Positions 55,284 through 63,978 of a DNA stretch of 64,000 bases are shown one piece after another. Both the position numbers and the translations under genes were made by a program. Position 1 is the first letter of the stretch, and each line of letters starts with the position of its first letter. Source of the stretch: a virus. The stretch is taken from positions 51,478-115,477 of the IMG/VR virus record IMGVR_UViG_3300006931_000002; one strand, written 5' to 3'. A model generated the notes under the pieces. The model saw only the letters and a list, made by a program, of their open reading frames with translations, made no database searches and was not told where the DNA came from.

Positions 55284-55312
55284 CCGAACGGGCGTTCGAT
55301 TTCATGTAGAAT
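55284..55312 (+). promoter_or_regulatory. LexA box plus TAGAAT promoter
   Basis: CCGAAC-GGGC-GTTCGA (55284-55299) matches CGAAC-N4-GTTCG at every fixed base and lies just upstream of TAGAAT (55307-55312). It would control the zinc-array HNH gene at 55385 through a 70-base leader. Confidence 0.65.
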
Positions 55313-55384
55313 AGGTGTGGGCGAAGAGGTGCAACTCTCCGCCCACGTGCCGAACCATCCTTGGGCGAGAAGGAGTGGCCCGAC

Positions 55385-56372
55385 GTGGCCGATGGTATCT
55401 GCGTCAACGACGGCTGTGAACTGCCTCGTTACGTGAAGGAGCGATGCAAGAAGCACTACCGGGCGTGGCACCGCAAGTACGGCACCCCGAGGGTGCATGT
55501 CGAGCGGCCTACGGTCTGCACCGTGGAGGGCTGCGACCAGCCTGTCACAGCCCGCGATCTGTGCCCGATGCACTACCAGCGTTGGCGGACGAAGGGCGAC
55601 CCCGGCCCGGCCGACCCGCACCGGATCCGTGGCCCACGCGTCAAGCTCTGCTCGGTAGAGGGCTGCGGCGAAATGGTGAAGGCGCGTGGCTGGTGCAGCA
55701 TGCACTACGCGCGAGTCATCCGCCATGGAGAACCCGGCGGCCCCGACATCCAGCGCCTCCCCCTCGATGCCGAGCGGGCACCCTGCAAGATCGATGGCTG
55801 CGAGAAGCCTGCAAGCCGTCAGGGTAAGGGCTGGTGTTGGACCCACTACGGGCGCTACAGGACGGCAGGTGATCCCGGCCCAGCCGAGATCGGCTCCTAC
55901 CGGTCGCGGACTGGTGAGTGCGAGATCGGCGGCTGCGGCAGGCCGATCCAGTCCGACCGGCTTTGCCAGATGCACTACCCGCAGGTTGCAGGGCAAGGAC
56001 GTGACAGCACCAGTTCGTCGGGCTCGCGGCGACGGTCACATCACTCGCGATGGCTACCGGACCATCACTGTCGACGGCAAGCAGATGCTAGAACACCGGG
56101 CCGTGATGGAACAGTTGATCGGTCGCCCGTTGGCTCCCGGCGAGAAGGTCCATCACATCAACGGGAACAAGATCGACAATTCGCCGGCGAATCTTCAGCT
56201 TTGGTTCAAGGGTCAACCAGCCGGTCAGCGGGTCTCTGACCTGATCGCCTACATCGCCGAGTTCCACGCCGACGCGGTCCGAGCTGAGATCCGCCGGCAG
56301 GAACGCGAGCGTCGTACCGGCCAGCTTCGTCTCGAAGGCATGCCTGCCGCGCATGTGTCCGAAGTTTCCTAG
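55385..56372 (+). pseudogene. zinc-array HNH endonuclease gene, frameshifted
   Basis: GTG 55385 has GAGAAGGAG nine bases upstream. The first frame encodes five zinc units of the kind seen at 46841 (CVNDGCELPR...RCKKHYRAW; CTVEGCDQPV...LCPMHYQRW; and so on) up to CQMHYP near 55980. The HNH domain lies in the +1 frame from there: DGHITRDGYRTITVDGKQML, EHRAVMEQLIGRPLAPGEKV, HHINGNKIDNSPANLQLW. Skipping one base near 55980 restores a single protein. A GTG at 56001 could still start the HNH part alone. The first frame otherwise ends at 56239. Confidence 0.75.
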
Positions 56373-56409
56373 CCGCATGAGCTGAGACGCACGGAGGTGA
56401 TGAGCCTCC

Positions 56410-58032
56410 GTGCCGACCTATCCGATCGCACCCACGCTGCCCGCGCACGACCAGGCCGCCTGGGACACCACGCTCAACACTGCCCTGACGACGATCGTCG
56501 ACCGGGTCAACACCCACGCCGACCAGCACGCCACAGGCGGCGGCGACGCCATCACCCCGGCGAACATCGGCGCAGTAGCCACCCAGACCACCGCGGCTTC
56601 CACATCGGCTGTGGTGCTCGCCGTCAAACAGGCCGCGGACCTTCTCGCCCGGGTGGGTCTGCTCGCGGACGGCACGATCGTGTCCGGCGACGCTCCGCTG
56701 ACGATTTCCAACGTGACCGGGACGTCGACGGTCACGGTCACGACCAGCACGAACCATGGCTATGGCACGGGCGACGTGGTCACGATCTCCGGGGTTGGCG
56801 GGATTACCGGCGTCAACGGCGTCAAAACGATCACGAAGGTTGCTCCCACCCAGTTCACGTTGAACAGCACGACCGGCGCAGGGTCCTACACCTCCGGTGG
56901 CACCGTTCAACGCAACCTCGGCGGTACCGGGTCCACCAACGAAGGTGTCTGGAATCTTCTCCTGCCCGACACGTCCCGTGACGGGCTTGTCGTACGTGGC
57001 CGGGAATCGTCGACGAAAAACCTGATCCTCGCCCGCGACTATGCCGGCGCCCCGATCTTCGGTGTCGGCCAGGTCGGCGGAGCGACCATGTATTCGGGGC
57101 TTGCCTCCGATGCGATCGGCACCGCGCCGACAGTCACCACCCGGGCATCTGTCATCACCGCCGGCGGCGGTATCCGGGGTGCGGCCGGTGACCCTGCCGG
57201 CGGCGTGGACGTGCTCGCGCTCGGTAACTCGTCGACCCCGCCGACCGGTAACCCGGACGGGTCGCACCAGGCGGAAGGGTCGTTCGCGACTTCTGAGGGC
57301 ACGGTCACCTGGTCGCGGAACGGACGGCTGCGCAGTCGCAGCGCCGCAGGCCATGAGGATGAGCTGGCCGCCCCGGTCGAGCGGCGCACCCAAACAGTGG
57401 CCGCACCGGGCGGCGACACGGCCCTCACGTACACGGGCACGCTGCCGCCGTCGGTAGCCGTCGTCAACATCACCGCCACGTCGGACGATCAGGCCGAGGG
57501 GCCTTTGGTCCGCTACACGACCACCGCGGCCACCAACGTGGATGCGGGGCTGCTCTCGCCGTTCGGTGTGGTACAGCCACGGTGGGCGCCTTACCTTGTC
57601 GCGCGGATCAGAACAGACCCGTCGGCGATTACCAGCACGCGGATCGGCGTGGGGCTGGTCTCCGCTGACATTGCCTCCAACATGGGGCCGTCGGTTTCCG
57701 GTGCCTACACGACTGCGGCCGGGGCGTTTGTCCGCTACTCGTCGGCGGCGGATGGTACAGCCGCCTGGCGTACGGTGACCGGCGACGGGTCGAACGCCAC
57801 GGTGAATACGGCGTCGGTGTCGATTGCGTCGGATACGTCCTATCTGATCGCCATCGAGGTCAACGCGGCGAACACCGCCATCCGCTTTTGGATCAACGGC
57901 ACTCTGGTGGCCACCCATACCACCAATCTTCCGCCCGGGTCGACCGCGTTGGGCTACACAGCCCGGCTGCGAACCTTGTCGTCATCGGCGCGGGCGATCC
58001 GCATCGGCCGAATGGTGGTGACGTCCCTGTGA
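56410..58032 (+). CDS. tail fibre or appendage protein
   Basis: 540 residues, GTG with GGAGG upstream. N-terminal helix (AWDTTLNTALTTIVDRVNTH, AITPANIGAV) is fibre-like. Residues 95-160 hold a strand domain common in phage appendages (TVTTSTNHGYGTGDVVTISG, GVNGVKTITKVAPTQFTLNS). The C-terminal 200 residues look like a lectin-type sandwich (ATNVDAGLLSPFGVVQPRWA, YLIAIEVNAANTAIRFWING). Likely receptor or cell-wall binding. Confidence 0.82.
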   Translation: MPTYPIAPTLPAHDQAAWDTTLNTALTTIVDRVNTHADQHATGGGDAITPANIGAVATQTTAASTSAVVLAVKQAADLLARVGLLADGTIVSGDAPLTISNVTGTSTVTVTTSTNHGYGTGDVVTISGVGGITGVNGVKTITKVAPTQFTLNSTTGAGSYTSGGTVQRNLGGTGSTNEGVWNLLLPDTSRDGLVVRGRESSTKNLILARDYAGAPIFGVGQVGGATMYSGLASDAIGTAPTVTTRASVITAGGGIRGAAGDPAGGVDVLALGNSSTPPTGNPDGSHQAEGSFATSEGTVTWSRNGRLRSRSAAGHEDELAAPVERRTQTVAAPGGDTALTYTGTLPPSVAVVNITATSDDQAEGPLVRYTTTAATNVDAGLLSPFGVVQPRWAPYLVARIRTDPSAITSTRIGVGLVSADIASNMGPSVSGAYTTAAGAFVRYSSAADGTAAWRTVTGDGSNATVNTASVSIASDTSYLIAIEVNAANTAIRFWINGTLVATHTTNLPPGSTALGYTARLRTLSSSARAIRIGRMVVTSL

Positions 58033-60173
58033 GCGGCACCGCACCTTTCTTCCCTCCCTCCAGCCTGGTCGTCAACGTCAAGGATTTCGGCGCTAAGGGC
58101 GATGGGACCACCGACGACACCAACTCGATTGCCGCTGCGGTTACCGCTGTCACTCCGGCGTCGGTGACCGCACTGTCGGGGACGGTGTTTTTCCCGGCGG
58201 GCACGTATGTGACCGGGCAGATCAACCTGCCGGAACGGGTGACGTTGGAGGGTGTCGGGCTCGCCACCCAGTTGACGTTGCGGGCGTCGGCGACCACCCT
58301 CGAAAACCTCATCATGAACGTTCAGAACTATTCGGGTGTCAACGACGCTCAGGCTTGTGGTGTTCACAAGATGCGCCTTGAAGGCAATAAGGGCTCCGTT
58401 TCTGGCAGTAACTGGAACTGCGGCATCGTGTTTCAGAACTCGACACCGTCGGGTTCCTACGAGTATACCGACTCCCGGCATCAGGTCAGCAATGTCCTGA
58501 TTCAGAACTTCTCCGGTGACGGCTTCGTCCAGACGGGCCGCGGTGTTGTTCAGGGGACCAACATCCAGGTGTGGACCTGCAACGGGTTCGGCTTCAACCT
58601 GTCGATCGACAGCATGTACACCAACTGCGATGCGGGCGGCAACGGGCTGGACGGGTTCCTGGTCCAGGGCAACAACATGCTGTCCAACTGTAAGGCCTGG
58701 TATTCGGGCTACAGCCTGATGACGAACCGTTTCGGGTCGAGTACGGCGGTGAGTGTTTCCGCTCCCGCCAACTCGTGGGACGGCGGCAACATCACCGGCG
58801 GTCTGACCTACAGCCTGGCCAACGGCTTCGGCAACGGCTTCCTGTACTACAACATCGGCGGCTCCAGCGCGGCCGGGAACTTCAATGGTGGGGAATCGGT
58901 CGGCTGCTGCGCCCAGGACAACGCCCGCGCCGGTTTCTACATCCGCGGCGGACGGCAGACGCTGGTCGGCATCGAAGCGGACAGCAACGGCCACAACGGC
59001 ACCTCCGACGGGACCTCGACCGGCACGCCGGTCGGCTCCTTCGCGGGTGTGGATCTGGGGACGTCGAGCAACTGCACGGTCAGCGGTCTGACGTGGGACC
59101 GGGCGGCGAACCTTAACCATCAGGCTGCCGGGCTGAACATCGCTTCGGGTGCGGCCGGGAACCGCGTCGAGCTGATCTTCTATGGCAAGTTGAACGACAA
59201 CTCGACCAACATGCCGCCCTTGCAGGCGTCCAGCGTCATCGGCACGAACAATGTGAAACTCGGCGTGATGGGCGGCGGCTTTTCCACCCCATCGTATTCG
59301 TCGAGCTGGACACCGGACCCGTTCCTGGCCGAGTCGCACACCATGACCCTGACCGGGAACACGACGGTCAACAACCCTGCGCTGACCGGCACGAACACGG
59401 GTACCGGTATCTATCTGACCGTCGGCATGCGGCTGTCGCTCACGTTCACGCAGGACGCGACCGGCGGGCGGACCGTCACCCTGGGGAATGCGTTCAAGAC
59501 CAACGGGTTTGCGTTCTCCGTCGCAGCATCAACGACCAGTACGATCACGTTTGCCTACGATGGCACGAACTGGCAGGCCATTTCGGGGGCGAACGGCGAC
59601 TATGCGGGGATCACGTCGAGCCGGGCGGCCCGTGTCGAATCAGGCTCGTTCCTGGTGACTGCGATCGGCGGTACGTCGACGAGCACGTCGTGGACGTTGG
59701 GTCAGGTCTACTATGCGCCGCTTGATGTGGCCGTGTCGCAGACGTTCACCGGCTTGGCGACGGATATCACCGTTGTCGGCTCGGGTGGTACAAGTCCGCT
59801 GATCCACCTTGGCCTGTTCGCGGATGATGGTACGGGTGCGCGGCCGACAGGCTCTGTGCTGACCAACACCGAGGTCACGTTCGACCCGACCAGCGGTACC
59901 GGTGACCGGTATGTGGCCTGGGGTGCCGCGCAGACGTTCGGCACGGGCCGGCTGTGGATCGCGTTCATGCTGACGTCCGGCTCGGCGATGGGCTCGACAC
60001 CTACGGTGGTCACGTTGGCTCCGACGCAGGTCATCGGACTGGCCAGCCTCGGTAACAACTCCCACAGGGGCTGGTGCATGTCTGGGTCCAGCAATGCGTC
60101 GACGCTGCCGACCGTGTCGTCCCTGTTCAGGAATGGCGGCCTGTGGCCGATCATGGGCATGAAGGCTCAGTAG
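58029..60173 (+). CDS. pectate-lyase-fold tail spike-type protein
   Basis: 714 residues, GTG in a GTGA overlap. Residues 12-60 (VVNVKDFGAKGDGTTDDTNS, VFFPAGTYVTGQINLPERVT) are the start of a right-handed beta helix as in phage spikes and pectate lyases; Asn/Gly-rich turns run to about 420. A middle beta domain (NPALTGTNTGTGIYLTVGMR) and a C-terminal sandwich (GQVYYAPLDVAVSQTFTGLA, FGTGRLWIAFMLTSG) follow, the latter like the 53469-54335 protein. It probably binds or degrades cell-surface polysaccharide. Confidence 0.87.
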   Translation: MSGTAPFFPPSSLVVNVKDFGAKGDGTTDDTNSIAAAVTAVTPASVTALSGTVFFPAGTYVTGQINLPERVTLEGVGLATQLTLRASATTLENLIMNVQNYSGVNDAQACGVHKMRLEGNKGSVSGSNWNCGIVFQNSTPSGSYEYTDSRHQVSNVLIQNFSGDGFVQTGRGVVQGTNIQVWTCNGFGFNLSIDSMYTNCDAGGNGLDGFLVQGNNMLSNCKAWYSGYSLMTNRFGSSTAVSVSAPANSWDGGNITGGLTYSLANGFGNGFLYYNIGGSSAAGNFNGGESVGCCAQDNARAGFYIRGGRQTLVGIEADSNGHNGTSDGTSTGTPVGSFAGVDLGTSSNCTVSGLTWDRAANLNHQAAGLNIASGAAGNRVELIFYGKLNDNSTNMPPLQASSVIGTNNVKLGVMGGGFSTPSYSSSWTPDPFLAESHTMTLTGNTTVNNPALTGTNTGTGIYLTVGMRLSLTFTQDATGGRTVTLGNAFKTNGFAFSVAASTTSTITFAYDGTNWQAISGANGDYAGITSSRAARVESGSFLVTAIGGTSTSTSWTLGQVYYAPLDVAVSQTFTGLATDITVVGSGGTSPLIHLGLFADDGTGARPTGSVLTNTEVTFDPTSGTGDRYVAWGAAQTFGTGRLWIAFMLTSGSAMGSTPTVVTLAPTQVIGLASLGNNSHRGWCMSGSSNASTLPTVSSLFRNGGLWPIMGMKAQ

Positions 60174-60215
60174 TTTTCCCGGTCGGGTTGGCGGTAACGA
60201 CGGGTAGGGGTGGCG

Positions 60216-62798
60216 ATGTCCACCTACTACACCGAGACGTTTCCGTCGGCGAGCCCGGCGTTTGGCGGCGACCAGGCGTGGACGGAGATCACCGGCGACT
60301 GGGTGAACGCGGGTTCCAATACGGCCACGGTTACGTTGGGCTCGGCGGTTGCCTACGCCCGCTGTGATAACACGTCGGTGCCGTCCGCGGACATGGCGGT
60401 CACGGTCACGGTCAACGCCGCCCCGTCGGGCCGGTCGGCCGGCGTCGCGGCCCGTATGTCCAATTCGGGCACACTGCTGGCCTCGCAGTCGTTCTACGCG
60501 GCCGATGTTCATTTCGACACGGGCACCATGTATGTGTTGAAATGCGTGTCCGGCACGGTCAGCGTGTTGACGTCGGTCGCGTTCACCGCACCGTCGTTTC
60601 CCTGCACGATCACCCTGTCGGTGTATGGCACCGCCCTTGAGGTTGATCTGAACGGGTCGGCGATCTGGTCCGGCACGGACTCGTCGATCAGCGGTGGCAA
60701 CCGGGCCGGGCTGGACACCTACAACTCGTCCGGCGACGTTGTCTTCTCAGCCTTCACCGTCGCCACCGCGGTGCAAGCCCTCGTGTCCGTGCCCAGCACG
60801 GATAGTGGCAGCGCATCCGAGACTGCTGCTGTCACCCTGCTCAACGCGGACAGCGCGTCGGCCGCCGAAACAGCGTCGATCACTATCACCATCACCTCGT
60901 CGGATGCGGCGCAGCTCGCCGACGGCAATGGCGGCTACGGATCCGGGCTGTACGGCGAGGGCGGCTACGGGGCCGGCGGTACTGGTACACCCACGTCGAT
61001 CGGTGTCATCCCCGCCTCGGCGGATACGGCGACGGCAGCCGAGTTGGCTGCTGTTACAACGGCGCTGGCATCCGCAGACGCCGGCTCTGTGGCCGATGTG
61101 GGCACAGTCGCCGCGTCGGTGGCGAGTACCGACAGTGCGGTCGCCGCGTCGTCGCCCGAGTCGCTGGCCGCCTCGGTGGCTGACACGGACACAGCCAGCT
61201 TGGCGGACAGTGCAGCCCCGGCGGTCGGCCTGGCGTCGGTTTCCGATGGGGCGACGTTCGACGAGGCCAGCCCGACCATAACCCTGACCGGTCCCACCGA
61301 TGGGGCGGCAGGGCTCGACACCGGCCAGGTTGCCGCATCGCTGGCCTCTGTTGACGGCGCCAGCGCGGCCGACACGGGAAGCATCCCCGTCGTCGGCCCG
61401 ACCTCGACGGACACGGCGGCAGCTAACGACACGGCGGCCGTCACAGCCACGCTGGGCGATTCGGACAGCGGCACCGCAGCCGACCTGGTCGCGGTCACCG
61501 CCACGGCCACGGACGCGGATGGTGCGACCCTTTCCGAGGCGGCCGCCACGGCGGTTGTCAAAGCCGACAGTGACACGGCGATCGCAACGGATGGACTGGT
61601 CTCTCTCACTGCGACGGTTGCCGACGTTGACCTGGTCGCTGCGACCGGTTCCGGGGATGGCTACGGCTCCGGTGGCTACGGCGGCGGCGGGTACGGCGGC
61701 AGCGTTCCGACGATCTCGCTGAGCCGCGCGGACAGCGCCACAGCGGTTGACGCGGCGACGCTCACCCCGTCGGTGACCAGCTCGGATGCGGCCAGCCTCT
61801 CCGAGGCCACACCGACGGTCGCCGTGGCCAGTGCGGACGCTGGCGCCGTCGCCGAGAGCAGTGCGCTCACCTACCTGCTTACCGGTGCCGACAGCATCAC
61901 CGCCGCAGATTCGACGGTGCTCGCTCCATCAGTGTCCGGGTCGGACGGTGTGGTTGCCGCCGAGCTGGTGGTGTCCCTAACCGCCACGGTGGCCGGTACG
62001 GACGGGGCGACCGCCGGCGAGACGGCCTCGGTAGCGGCGACGCTGGCGGCTTCGGATGCTGCTGGTGGCACCGAAACGGCGCTCATCCAACTGTCCGACA
62101 CCGACAGCATGTCCCTGGCCGAGGCGACATCGGGTATCACCGTCTACGCCTCGGATCTACACGTGGCGATCGACAGCCTGGGCAGTCTCACCGCGATTGT
62201 GTCCGATGTCGACACGGTCGCGGTGGCGATGAGCGGCGACAACGACCTGCCGGCCGCTATCCGGGTCGCCGCTGCAACGCCGGACGGGGTCGGGCTCGCC
62301 GAGGCTGTCACGTCAATGTCCGCGACGGTCACGGCCGCCGAACTGGCCTCCGTGGTCGAGCAGATGCCGGCTGTTGGTCTGACCGGTGCGGATACGGCGA
62401 ACGCGGCGGATACCGCCGGGCTTGCTGTTGCCGCGCAGGGTGCGGATGGTGCGTCCGCGGTCGAGGCTGTCGCATCCATGTCGGCGGCCGTCGCCGGTTC
62501 GGAACTCGGCCGGGCCGAAGACCTCGCCCACATCGACGCCACGGTCAACGGCGGAACAGACGCTGCCACGTTCGATGACACGGACGCGCTCGCCCGGGTA
62601 ATCACGGCGATCCTCACCGGTTTGGACGAGGCCGCCGAACCCTCCGATGCGACTGGCTACGGCGACCCCGGCTATGGCGGCGGCCAGTACGGCGGATCAC
62701 CCGGCGGTGTCGTCATCGCCGGCACGCCAAGCCCGGCGGTGATCGTGTCCGGCGGCGACGAGCCCGCGCTAGTCCTGTCCGGCACGCCGACGATCTGA
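60216..62798 (+). CDS. lectin-like domain plus Asp/Ala/Ser repeat protein
   Basis: 860 residues. ATG 60216 has AGGGG six bases upstream (GTG 60210 overlaps it). Residues 1-185 look like a concanavalin-type sandwich (TETFPSASPAFGGDQAWTEI, YVLKCVSGTVSVLTSVAFTA, GGNRAGLDTYNSSGDVVFSA). Then come about 30 degenerate units of 18-20 residues, of the form D-[ST]-A-x-x-A-[DE]-x-A-x-V-x-x-x-V-x-S-x (for example DTATAAELAAVTTALASA). They are interrupted by three Gly/Tyr-rich segments. The C-terminus ends in short strands. It may be a long flexible fibre or decoration. Confidence 0.82.
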   Translation: MSTYYTETFPSASPAFGGDQAWTEITGDWVNAGSNTATVTLGSAVAYARCDNTSVPSADMAVTVTVNAAPSGRSAGVAARMSNSGTLLASQSFYAADVHFDTGTMYVLKCVSGTVSVLTSVAFTAPSFPCTITLSVYGTALEVDLNGSAIWSGTDSSISGGNRAGLDTYNSSGDVVFSAFTVATAVQALVSVPSTDSGSASETAAVTLLNADSASAAETASITITITSSDAAQLADGNGGYGSGLYGEGGYGAGGTGTPTSIGVIPASADTATAAELAAVTTALASADAGSVADVGTVAASVASTDSAVAASSPESLAASVADTDTASLADSAAPAVGLASVSDGATFDEASPTITLTGPTDGAAGLDTGQVAASLASVDGASAADTGSIPVVGPTSTDTAAANDTAAVTATLGDSDSGTAADLVAVTATATDADGATLSEAAATAVVKADSDTAIATDGLVSLTATVADVDLVAATGSGDGYGSGGYGGGGYGGSVPTISLSRADSATAVDAATLTPSVTSSDAASLSEATPTVAVASADAGAVAESSALTYLLTGADSITAADSTVLAPSVSGSDGVVAAELVVSLTATVAGTDGATAGETASVAATLAASDAAGGTETALIQLSDTDSMSLAEATSGITVYASDLHVAIDSLGSLTAIVSDVDTVAVAMSGDNDLPAAIRVAAATPDGVGLAEAVTSMSATVTAAELASVVEQMPAVGLTGADTANAADTAGLAVAAQGADGASAVEAVASMSAAVAGSELGRAEDLAHIDATVNGGTDAATFDDTDALARVITAILTGLDEAAEPSDATGYGDPGYGGGQYGGSPGGVVIAGTPSPAVIVSGGDEPALVLSGTPTI
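60924..60986 (+). repeat. Gly/Tyr-rich coding segment 1
   Basis: Encodes GNGGYGSGLYGEGGYGAGG inside the repeat protein. Similar segments are at about 61648-61703 and 62651-62708. Confidence 0.7.
61648..61703 (+). repeat. Gly/Tyr-rich coding segment 2
   Basis: Encodes GSGDGYGSGGYGGGGYGGS. It follows segment 1 by roughly 13 repeat units. Confidence 0.7.
62651..62708 (+). repeat. Gly/Tyr-rich coding segment 3
   Basis: Encodes ATGYGDPGYGGGQYGGSPG close to the C-terminus of the repeat protein. Confidence 0.7.
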
Positions 62799-62817
62799 GC
62801 CGCATAGGGGGATGCCG

Positions 62818-63978
62818 ATGTCGACGACCCCCTATGCGGCCGGTCAGGCGGTGCGGCTGCCCGCGAAGTTCACCGATCCGGTCACCGGTCTGGGTGTCGA
62901 TCCGGAAACGCTCGATCTGACGATCGACCTGCCGGACGGTACGTCGGTCGTACACCATCTCGCCGATCTGACGCGTCTCGCCCAGGGCTCCTACGAGTAC
63001 GTCTACACGCCGACATCTCCGGGCCACTACGGCTACGAGTACAAGTCGACGGCGCCCAACGGCGGCCTGCCCGGCCAGTTCGACGTGCTGCCCGACCGGG
63101 TGTTCACCGATGCTGGGCAGACCTATGGCTGGCCGACGGCCTACATCACTGTCGCGGAGTTCCGCGCGATGCCCACAGGGGCGAACGTCGACGATCTGAT
63201 CAACAACGGGTCGCGGGCTGCGAACGACGCCGAGTTGGCGAACATCCTGTTGCGCGCCTCCCAGTGGGCCGACTCGTACTGCACGATCCCACTAGGTGCC
63301 CACCTGGTGCTGTCCGAACACCAGACAGTCCAAGTCCAGCGGGACAGCACGGTAGTCATCTCCCCGCGGCAAACGTCCGGTGGGATACCTCCGGTGTCCT
63401 GTTCGCGGCTGGCCTACGGCACCCCCGGCAACCTGTCTTCGACGATCATCCCCACGGCGCAGTGGGTTGAGGACGGAGCTTTCTCGATCCCCCTGGGTGG
63501 CGGCGGAACGTCGTCATGGTCGGGGTCGTTGCAGTTCGGCGGTCAATCTGCCGGCAGGGTCGCGGTCGAATACGACTACATCGCCGGCTTCCCCCAGACC
63601 ACCCTGACCGCCCAGGCGACCAGCGGGGCGACCTCGCTGACCGTGGCCGACCGGACCGGCATCCAACCCGGGCAGACGCTGCGCATCCACGACCCCGGCC
63701 TGGAAGAGACGGTCACCGTCTCTCCCGCCTGGACCGCGGCGACGGGGCCGGGAACGGTCACCGTCTCAGCCACCGTTGCGGCCCACGCCTCTGGTGCGGG
63801 GGTCGGATCGATGCCCGAAGACATCAAAACCGCGGTCGGCCAGATGACGGTTGTGCTGATCCGCCGCTCGTCGGACACCGGCTCACCGTCAGTCGACCAG
63901 TCCGTGGGCACCGACATGGCCGTCTTCCAACAGTCCGCGCGGACCATCCTCGACCGGTACCGCCGGGTCGCGATCTGA
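62818..63978 (+). CDS. head-tail connector protein (putative)
   Basis: 386 residues. ATG 62818 has AGGGGG upstream (ATG 62812 is too close to it). The N-terminal domain is Ig-like (AVRLPAKFTDPVTGLGVDPE, YEYVYTPTSPGHYGYEYKST). Residues 105-150 resemble head-tail adaptor helices (AYITVAEFRAMPTGANVDDL, LANILLRASQWADSYC). A strand domain at about 255-320 and a final helix (DIKTAVGQMTVVLIRRSSDT) follow, as in such adaptors. It probably joins the portal ring to the tail. Confidence 0.72.
   Translation: MSTTPYAAGQAVRLPAKFTDPVTGLGVDPETLDLTIDLPDGTSVVHHLADLTRLAQGSYEYVYTPTSPGHYGYEYKSTAPNGGLPGQFDVLPDRVFTDAGQTYGWPTAYITVAEFRAMPTGANVDDLINNGSRAANDAELANILLRASQWADSYCTIPLGAHLVLSEHQTVQVQRDSTVVISPRQTSGGIPPVSCSRLAYGTPGNLSSTIIPTAQWVEDGAFSIPLGGGGTSSWSGSLQFGGQSAGRVAVEYDYIAGFPQTTLTAQATSGATSLTVADRTGIQPGQTLRIHDPGLEETVTVSPAWTAATGPGTVTVSATVAAHASGAGVGSMPEDIKTAVGQMTVVLIRRSSDTGSPSVDQSVGTDMAVFQQSARTILDRYRRVAI

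Noticed and set aside
60780-62650. possible CRISPR-like or DNA tandem repeat
   Set aside because: The repetition is at protein level with diverged codons; no constant DNA repeat or unique spacers.
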